Shown here piece by piece: positions 56,300 to 64,000 of a stretch of 64,000 nt of DNA. A program made the position numbers and the translations under genes. Source of the stretch: Sanguinoderma infundibulare (Eukaryota; Basidiomycota; Agaricomycetes; Polyporales; Polyporaceae); NCBI GenBank assembly GCA_032821775.1, contig JAVLRN010000014.1, positions 186,001 through 250,000 of the forward strand, in the 5' to 3' direction. The notes below the pieces were generated by a model. It was not told the origin of the DNA and did no database searches. It saw only the letters and a list, made by a program, of their open reading frames with translations. The stretch's first letter is position 1, and the number at the start of each line of letters is the position of its first letter.

Positions 56300-57914
56300 G
56301 GTGAGATGTAAGATATACGATGGAAATTGTCGCGTTCTTCTAGGCGAAGGGATGGGTTGGAAGCAGAGGTGATGGGACGTCGTGGATGCAGGGCAGGGTG
56401 CTTATATGGGTCGATGGTTGGGGGTGATGAAGTTTAATAACGACGCATGACGCGTCGCCAGCACGTGGGCATGTTCCAAGGGTCTTTGAAGCTCGCGCTC
56501 CAGACCTTCGTGAGTACTTACATTGTACCGCAGAGGCTGTGGGGAAACTGGAGGACACCGCGGAGATAAGTTGGCGCTGAGCGCTGCGCGTCTTCATGCC
56601 GAACCCGGTCTGGATGGACTCTCTTGCCCCCGGAGCATATGCTTTGTCTGGACGGGCTTCTGCAAGGGCAGTTGGTTGCGATGGGGCAGTGTGACGGGGT
56701 ATGGTCGGAGTCTCAGGGCCTTGCATTCATTCGCTGAGAAGGAACAGACCGATCTCGTGAAAGTTTAGCGTTGCAACGGTATGGTGAAGCGAAGCATACC
56801 CGAAGTTGTCATTACATCTACCGCCATCCCCACTGGTCAATCATGGCGACCGCCGCGAATCCGCGAACACCCCCCACAGTGGCCTTCTCCGAGTATGGGT
56901 GAAATATACTGATGGATTGCCTACACCGACTAATTTCAACGAATCGATGTAGATTCACTGGCAAAGAGCCGTAAGTACTCCCGTCATGTCGCGTTAAAGG
57001 AGTCGGAATTGAAACCTCCACTGCCAGTGCACCCAGCCAGAAGGTTCGCAGCCTGGTGCGAGACTGAATGTCGACTGGACTCTCAGAAAGCATGTTCTAC
57101 GTAACTTTGCTGTAACTGAAGCGAGGGACTGTGGAGGACTTTGTGTGGTCACTGTGGTGGTTGGGGAAGAGCCTAACGGGACCGTGACGTGACTTGGGTT
57201 GCGACACACGTGGCGAGCATCAGCCACAGCGCTTAATCCTCGGCGATCAACGCCGACGGTGCCTTGGACGACGACGACGACCGTCCACCTCATGCTCTTT
57301 CCACCCCGAATCGCAGGTCGCGCCATTGCTTTATTCGAAGACTATGACCATGGTTGATGCTGGTCAGATGATGGCCAGATAACGTGGGTATACAGGTGGT
57401 AACCAATTGTAACGTTTCGCGCGCATCGTGTAGCTGCATTGCTGACAATGCCCGCGTTATTCACAGCCTATCTGGGCAGGGAACCAGCGCGGCGGGTAGG
57501 TGATCTCTGCGAGTGTTGCCGCATTTAGAGGACAATCAAGTGCTCTTTGGTCTGAAGCGCTTTGCTGTGACCGAGCCCGAGGTCTGCGCGGGATGAAAAA
57601 AAGCAACTCGCGCCTCTGTAAATTTTCCCGCCTGCCTCGTGGAGGTTCTGCAACTCCCACATAGCCGCGAAAAGACAAAGAGTCGATTCCTCAAATTCAA
57701 ACAGCCTCGCGGCGCCTAACCGGCAATCACCTCCGCGGCCCTCTTCAAGCCCCGAAAAGAACGGTCACCTCAGCCATCCGCATCGGCCTATAAAACGACC
57801 CTGCGCCTTTCGACTTCTGCAATCCTCAGAACCCGATCCACTCTCCCTCATCCGCCCTCTACTTTCCCTCCCACCACTCCCCCTGCGACAACCCACAGTT
57901 TCCCGAAACTCACG
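56300..57914. other. Divergent intergenic region between the two zinc-finger genes
   Basis: 1.6 kb with both promoters. Short open frames (56340-56726 -, 56994-57326 -) show no domain. A TATA-like box at 57789 belongs to the right-hand gene. Confidence 0.5.
57789..57795 (+). promoter_or_regulatory. TATA box of the 57915 zinc-finger gene
   Basis: TATAAAA 126 bp upstream of the ATG at 57915, followed by a pyrimidine-rich leader (57830-57890), the usual layout of a fungal core promoter. Confidence 0.6.
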
Positions 57915-59391
57915 ATGGAAGCCTCTCATAACTTCGACTGGAGGTATGTCTTCCCTTGCCGACGTCGAGAGCTGCTGCTCACTTGCTTTCATTCCCTATC
58001 AGTGGCATCGTCTCTACTCAAGACGATCTCCCCGACTTCTCTCAATATTTCAACGTGGATGGGTCCATTAACGCCGGCCAATTGTAAGTATTCATCCTCA
58101 TTCATTCCTTATCTTCGTTCAACCACCATCCTAGGTTCAACATTGAGGCTATCAACATCGCCGCACTACCAACCACCACACCCGCCCATCCCATGGACGG
58201 AGAACTCGGATATGCCGGAGACGCCAGGTAAGCCCCCAACCACCGCTTGACGTTCGCAAAACTCGTGCCAACTTTTCCAATCGCTATTGTAGCATCACCC
58301 CCGTCGCTATAACACCCGTGTATTTGGGCAACCACACCGGAGACGAGACTGACCACCACCCTCCCATGGCCGCGGGCCCATCTCAAGAGTTCATTCAGTC
58401 GCTGATAGACTCTGGCAAACTAGAGGAGGCGGACGCCAAGTATGCGAAGGACTATCCAGGCTTGAACCCGGAAGAAGACGTGGAGATCCATCCTGGTTTC
58501 CTCAACGTGGTTTGTAAGTGGAACGGCTGCAAAGGTTTCGAGTGGCCGGCGGACGACCTGTGGTCGGGCCACATCTATCTCAGTACCGCGGACGCCGAAA
58601 GGACCAAACGCACCACCCATCGACAGGACCTCGAGGCGGTTTCAGGGGAAGACAGGTCCAGGACGGTGACGTGTCTCTGGGAGGGGTGCAACAAAACCAT
58701 GAGGTTCAGGAGCCTGCGTGTACACGTCCAGAAGCATCTCGGCATAAAGCGACTCATGTGCATCCATTGTGACGACGTTCGCCGGGAAGATGATTACAGG
58801 GCGAACCACGGACCGGCGCATTTCTGCCAAGCGAACCCCCGGTTCGCCAATAGCGAGCTCCCGCCTCCCCCGCCTCCCCAGTCGCTGTGGAAATCGCGCA
58901 GCAAGACACACCCTCGGGCTTCTGGACGTACTCGCTATGAACCCTACGCTTCTCCGGGCTGTGGGCGCGGTGGGAGGCCTGTCAAGGCGCCGGAAGGATT
59001 GAACACGACACCCGCCGCAGAGACCGCTCCGATCCCTGGACCGTCGAGCTCGACTTCTCTTTCGAACTCCGTTGCCCCTCCTCCAGATCCATCCCAGACC
59101 GCAATATTGCCACAGTGGAATTGTATGGCTCCCTACCAGCCCCATCCAGCGATGCCTGGTCCGAGGCAGCTGCCTGTGATGCCGCCGCCACCGCCGCGGT
59201 ACGGCGCTCAGGCTCCACAATCCTGCCTGCCGCAGCCTGACCAGACTACCCTGATCCCGGCCACAGATGCCCCTGCTATGCCCTGGGACGACAAGGACCT
59301 GATTAGCATGGTATGGCAACTGCTCGAAGGTCCCGCTCACTCCGGCTCAGGCAACCCCCCGCCTCCGACCGCCGGTCAAGGTTATAACTAG
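57915..59391 (+). CDS. C2H2-like zinc-finger protein, probable transcriptional regulator
   Basis: Four exons join in phase: MEASHNFDW-SGIVSTQDDLPD, ...NAGQL-FNIEAINIAAL, ...GYAGDA-SITPVAITPV, then a long last exon to the stop at 59389-59391. Zinc sites are NVVCKWNGCKGFEWPADD with a following His region, VTCLWEGCNKTMRFRSLRVH plus VQKH (CX4C-X12-H-X4-H type), and CIHCDDVRREDDYRANHG ending HFC. The same order and spacing occur in the frameshifted gene at 54818-56299, so the two are paralogues. The C-terminal third is Pro/Gln-rich and disordered (PPPPPQSLW, MPPPPPRYGAQAPQS), ending near an acidic-hydrophobic DKDLISMVWQLLEG segment. The frame is intact and a TATA box precedes it. Confidence 0.75.
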
Positions 59392-59868
59392 ACGGATCAC
59401 GGCAGCTTCATGAATTGCTTCTATGCTGTGATTCCTCGCGTCGGTCTCCCTATATTCCGGCTCTCGTGGACTTGCTGTTGATTATTTATGCTGGTGCCTT
59501 CCTCGTCCGTGTTAGATGTGTAAATGTATCCTCTGTCCGCGTATGCCTTCCAGTCCGCCTGGTATTACTGAACGAATACACTCGATCGACCGTTTCTTGG
59601 AGTTCTGCACACTGAAAGTTGTTTGCTGAGTCAAGCGTTCATGCCAAGTGAAAATTAAACGTCAAAGGATGCATACTATGTGCTACACAGGCGATGAGGT
59701 GAGAACTACGAGTACAACAGTAAGCTATAGTATAAGTCTACAGACATGTGCTATTGATTCAAGCGGAAGATACACGACCTCTCCGAGATTAACGCCCGCT
59801 TACTTGAGCCTGTAGAGTAAACAATTAACTAGGTGCAACGTTTCCGTGACTCTGCAAAGGTCCCTTTT
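59392..59868. other. Convergent spacer between zinc-finger gene and kinase 4
   Basis: 477 bp of 3' flanks, AT-richer than the neighbours. It does not contain the hairpin found in the HET-kinase spacers. Confidence 0.5.
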
Positions 59869-62768
59869 TCACCACGAAGCGTCGGACGCCCTCGGGTCCT
59901 CCCGACTTCCAGCGCCTTTACTCCCCGCCGACGCTATTGACGACCACCAGCCCTCCACCTTCCCCTTCAGCTTACCCCACGAGGCCCGCGAAGACGATGA
60001 GGGAGGACGACTCGAGCATGAGCATGCGGTGCTCGAACCGGTCACGGCGGTGGAGGTCGAGACGCCGGTATCGCTAGACCCTCGCGATCGTGAGCCCAAA
60101 GAGTCCGACTCTTTGGAGCTCGGACGCGACGGCGACGTGACACCTGTCGCATCGGCATCGGGAATACCGTCGCGCCCATAGCTTTCCCAGATGCTCGAGT
60201 TCCCCGACGGGCCTGAAGTCGAGCTCGGACCGGGGCTGGAGAGGTCAGAGACGACATCTATGCCCAAGCGCCTCGAGATCGCGCCCGGAAGTGTAGAAGT
60301 CGTGGGGGAGTACAGGATCGCGTCGGGACTGCTGTTGATTGGTGCGCGGTCGTACTCATCGTAGTCGTCGAGAGGGATGTCCTGGATGGCCTCATCCATG
60401 ATCGCCATGGCCTTCGCGATGTCGTCGGAGTCAAAGGATATGATAGAGCAAGACGAGTTGGACAGAGCGGGCGTTCCACAGATCAGAGAATCGCACTCTG
60501 GTTGCGCGGCGTGTTCGCGTATGTCTTGCTGGCTGCCCTTCACCGTGGCCGAGGAGGTAGATGACATGGGCGAAGACAGCTCGGACAAGGCAATAGGACC
60601 ATCGAAGGGCGCTTCGACAACGATCGCCAAGTACGACCTGTGAGTACTGAGCGAACCAGGAACCACGGTGGGGGTGTGGTGAGCAGGCACGGGTTTGGCC
60701 GGGGGGCAGGTCGTGAACATGGAATGTGACGAGTCCACGGGCCATCCCATGACCGCGAGGATATCCGGCGTCGGCGTCCAGTCGCGGGAGACCTCATACA
60801 TGCTGGTTGTCGAGACGGACGGCTGCAAGTCCAGCTCTGGAGAAGTCCAGTCGAAGAATGGATAAAGAGCATCGCCGCGCCAGAGTGGCTTGCCAAACTC
60901 CGCAGCGCGGGCTTCGTCAGTCTGGAGATGGTGTTGGTACGCGGAGTTTCGACTTAGATGTAATGACGTACCGGTTCGGGGTGATCGAACATGATGGGGG
61001 TTGGCGGTTGGGACTTGGGTGAAACCGTGTCCCAGTTACTGCAGAACTTCGTTAGCTCAAGCCGGCAAATGTGTAAATGAACAACTTACACTGAGCGGAA
61101 CCACGCATGAGCTTTGATCTCCTCCCAGCTCGGACGCTTGCTTGCGTCCTTTTCCAACACCTTCGCAGCGACAGAGATATCAACAACATGGACCCAGAAA
61201 CCGAACAGAGAAGACTGTACCATGCGAAGAAGGTCAGCCGCGGCTGCGCTCACACGACTATCAACCTTCAGCCGGCCGTGAACTGTGCGAAGAATCAGGC
61301 GTTGAACATCCTCGTCGTCCTTCATACCAAATGGAAGCTGTCACATCGCACTGTGAGCATCAACCGTTCGACTCTCATGCTCCAAAGAAACGCACCTCAT
61401 CATACAGCATCTCGTACAAGATCACACCGAAGGAAAAGATGTCCGCCGCGTACGAGTAACGCCCATCTGTGTTCAGACCGTACACCTCCGGCGCTATGTA
61501 GCGCGGCGTACCGCACACCTTCGTCGACACGTCTCCTGCGTCCAGGTCGTAGCCGGCATGGTCCTCTGGCAGGGTCCAGGCCTGGACCCTGGCCTCGTGC
61601 CACGGCTGCTCAGTGACGGTCCGTCCAAATGTGCGACAGAGTCCGAAGTCGCCCAGTACGATGTCATGGCGGGAGTTGAGGAATAGGTTGTCGGGCTTGA
61701 TGTCGCGGTGGATGATGCGACGCTTGTGGAGGGCTTCGATCGAAAGCGCCTGATCTATATCGTGAAGTAGTGCTCCGAAGGAGGAACACGAACACTTACG
61801 ATCTGGGCGGCATACCTGCGCGCAACCTTCTCTTCGTATTTCCCCACCTCCCGCATCTCGGTCCCGAGGTCTCCGCGGGCATACAAGTCCTACAACTGAG
61901 ATAAAGATCACACAACCTCTCGAAAGGACGACACGCGACTCACCGTGAGGATGTAGAAATACTCGTCGTCCTGGAACGTTCCCTGCAGATTGAGAAACCG
62001 CGGGTCGCCCGCCACCATCCGGAGTACAAACTGTTCCGTGAAGAGGTTGCCGTAGAACGCGTTCTCGATCTCGTCCTTGCGAACGGCCTTGAGCGCGTAG
62101 TAGACCATCTTGGCGCGGTGCTTGACGAGGTAGACAGTGCCCTGCGCGCCGTCGCCGAGAACAGAGAGTACGAGGAACTGATCCATGCTGAGCTTTTCCG
62201 AGCCCTGGTTTGCGCTCGAGAGTGGCGTTTCATCGTCGAAGTCGTCCGGGAGGTCGTCTTGAAAGAAGCGCGTCCAATGTAGTAGCTCTGTGGTCAGCTC
62301 TGTGGTGCATTTGACAGGTGGAGGAGGTGGCGTGGAAAGGGTGGCGATGAACCTGCTTCGTTGATCCGCGATGGAGAGTGGCATGGGCTGGGACTGCGAC
62401 TCAGCGCGTCCCTTCACCCTGAAAGGCGAAAATATGAGTGTGGAGTCGTCGAAAGCCTGGTTTTGGTGCTGGATGAGAGGGGGCGAGAAACCTGTGACGA
62501 CGACCGCGTCGGCGACGGGGAGACGTTGGACGTCGCGTATGATCTGCGGTCGATTACGTCAGCATATTGCTCGCAGTGCTAGCAACGGGATGGGGCGTAC
62601 CAGGTTGCCAAGGCTATCGTCTATGTAGCCATGCATGTCACCTACCGGAGGAGTGATCGCGATCGTGGACAGGGACTTGACATCGGCCTGCTCCGTCTTG
62701 GGATTGGCCTTGCCGACGCCAGCGAAGAGAGCCTTAAAGTAAAACAGGCACTCCATGGTGTGGTGCAT
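59869..62768 (-). CDS. Diverged fourth member of the HET-linked kinase family
   Basis: Same gene plan as kinases 1-3 but clearly diverged. The first exon reads MECLFYFKALFAGVGK (ATG at 62768 or 62756) and joins after GYIDDSLGNL to an exon with IIRDVQRLPVADAVVV. Kinase motifs are complete: VLGDGAQGTVYLV, YALKAVRKDE, RRIIHRDIKPDNLFLN, VLGDFGLCRTFG, CGTPRYIAPEVYG and DIFSFGVILYEMLYDE. The donor GTGCGTTTCTT after this block is conserved with kinases 1-3. The tail is Ser/Thr-rich and ends EDPRASDASW at 59869. There is no HET gene beside it; its convergent neighbour is the zinc-finger gene. It may represent the ancestral, single-copy member from which the array expanded. The short upstream ATG region and exon 2 start are the least certain parts. 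Confidence 0.85.
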
Positions 62769-63468
62769 GCCCTCCCAGAACCTGTGTCCCAATGGCAGGG
62801 GAGGAGAGAGAGGGAGAGAGGGGGGCGATAAAGAGCCATCTTAACCCCAGCAGGCTGGTGTATTCAGCCCCAAGCCTGAGGCTTGCGGAGGCTAACGAGT
62901 ATGCGGCCGAGTTCGCATCCGGGGCTGCCTTCCGAGAGTCCACAGGTGTGGAAGTTGGCGGTACGGATGTGTCCTCGTCTGCCTATGCATGCCAATTTTT
63001 CCAGGAAAGCTTGCATGCAAGAGAAGGTCAGGGAGGGAGAAGGAAAACGGTAGAGAATAAGTATGGTGTGTCGGCAACGGCGACAATTTGAGCACTGCCA
63101 CGTCGATCAGGGCGGCGATATCGCTTCCGGGTTTTGCCGAACAGCATGGAGTAAGCAATCAAATGTCGCCAGGTTCGGATGGTCGTCGTTGCAGCCAGGT
63201 TTATCGGTATGTAAACCACTCTGAGTCTACGCTGAGCCTGGTTAGGTATTTTAGACTCCGCCAAAAATCATCAATAGATGACATTATCGCTATTTCAAGC
63301 TCCGCAGATGTCTTTTTTCGCGAGCTCTCGGCTAGTCACGCCGCAAAGTCTTCAAGCTGATCCGTCAAGGGCTTTGTGATGCATGAATGGCACAAATCAT
63401 TTGTATTTCCAGTTATTTGGGGACAGGATTTTCTCTTGAAGAGACCGTGCCTCCAGTGTGCGTACTGC
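62769..63468. other. Spacer between kinase 4 and the MYND gene
   Basis: It holds the kinase 4 promoter and the 3' flank of the MYND gene. Low-complexity GAGAG-type sequence occurs near 62800-62822. No supported gene. Confidence 0.45.
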
Positions 63469-64000
63469 TCATTTCCTGCAACGCGATTTGTGGTCCTTCC
63501 AGTCAGCTTTCTGACATGCACCAGAGCAATACACCGCCCTCTTGCAACGCGAGCACCTCAGAAGCTGAAGCGCACCCGATCCTCTTCTCCGGCACTTCTG
63601 ACACTCCACCGCAAGCATCCCCCTGACGTCCGAGTCCGTGGAGCGACCGACGACAACGGAACGGAGGGCAGAGACGACGTCGGAAGCAAGCCCAGGCTTG
63701 GTTGCCTCCGACTCCCCATCCCGGCCAAAGACCGGGTCCAGGTACGAGACCGCGAAGAGGGGCGAGATCGCGACCCGAGTGACGAATGGCGCGAACTTCG
63801 TCCAGAGGTCGTCGCAGAGCATGCCGTCCACGTTCTTCCCTCTGCCGCAGCTGCAGAGGGGGTCTCCTTCGCTCGTCTCAAGCTCGAGCGGGACCTTCCC
63901 AGCCGCGATGTACTCGCAGCTCGCCCTGTGCGTCCACGCCGTCCGGCAACGCTCTACCAGGGCAGGCAGCAGCTGTTTCCAGGCACGCATCTCAGCGCCG
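63469..64000 (-). CDS. MYND zinc-finger protein, C-terminal part (5' end beyond window)
   Basis: The frame is open to the right edge; the Met at 63990 is probably internal because the preceding codons are in frame and the sequence reads as domain interior (MRAWKQLLPALVERC). The visible part is a helical region with CEYIAAG, a CSCG pair (DPLCSCGRGKNVDGM) and SPLFAVSYLDPVFG. It is followed by a C-terminal MYND finger: CQKCRRRGSG, LLRCSRCKRAVYCSGACQ and KADWKDHKSRCRK, with the full set of zinc-binding Cys/His. MYND domains mediate protein-protein contacts; basidiomycetes have large families of such proteins with unknown roles. It stops at 63469. Confidence 0.85.
   Translation of the reverse strand, partial: GAEMRAWKQLLPALVERCRTAWTHRASCEYIAAGKVPLELETSEGDPLCSCGRGKNVDGMLCDDLWTKFAPFVTRVAISPLFAVSYLDPVFGRDGESEATKPGLASDVVSALRSVVVGRSTDSDVRGMLAVECQKCRRRGSGALQLLRCSRCKRAVYCSGACQKADWKDHKSRCRK

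Overview
This is nuclear DNA from a basidiomycete fungus, probably a wood-decay-type Agaricomycete (Polyporales-like). The genes are intron-rich with short 50-60 bp GT-AG introns, coding DNA is GC-rich, and the families include NDC1, PEX19, TMEM184, HET-domain proteins, MYND proteins and a Ty1/copia element. There are no bacterial-style operons. Genes were joined by eye from exons, so end points are firmer than internal splice sites.

Layout. 1-13 kb is ordinary single-copy sequence: an MFS drug/polyamine-type exporter (cut by the left edge), nucleoporin NDC1, an unrecognised basic nuclear-looking protein, two tandem Prx5/Ahp1-type peroxiredoxins (the second with a possible mitochondrial presequence), and PEX19 divergent from a TMEM184-type membrane protein. 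From about 13.7 to 54.7 kb lies a segmentally duplicated accessory locus. Its core module is a HET-domain gene (+ strand) convergent with a serine/threonine kinase gene (- strand). It occurs three times (units A 16.9-22.4 kb, B 38.6-43.5 kb, C 47.7-52.6 kb), and a fourth degraded HET relic sits at 34.5 kb. Unit C also carries a 5'-truncated TMEM184 copy.

Unit A is interrupted by a 9.7 kb Ty1/copia LTR element (24294-33977, 5-bp target duplication, two 372-bp LTRs differing at one position). That element is itself interrupted by a ~4.45 kb non-autonomous element with terminal inverted repeats. The nested element appears to have captured pieces of several host genes: bZIP, MADS-box, probably HSF, and a type-B carboxylesterase.

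54.8-64 kb holds two divergent, related zinc-finger genes (the left one frameshifted), a fourth and diverged member of the kinase family without a HET partner, and the 3' end of a MYND zinc-finger gene at the right edge.

The HET-kinase array is the most interesting system here. Linked, tandemly duplicated, mosaic and partly decayed HET and kinase genes look like a birth-and-death allorecognition or cell-death locus. That function is inference. The gene families, duplications, stops and junctions are read directly from the sequence.
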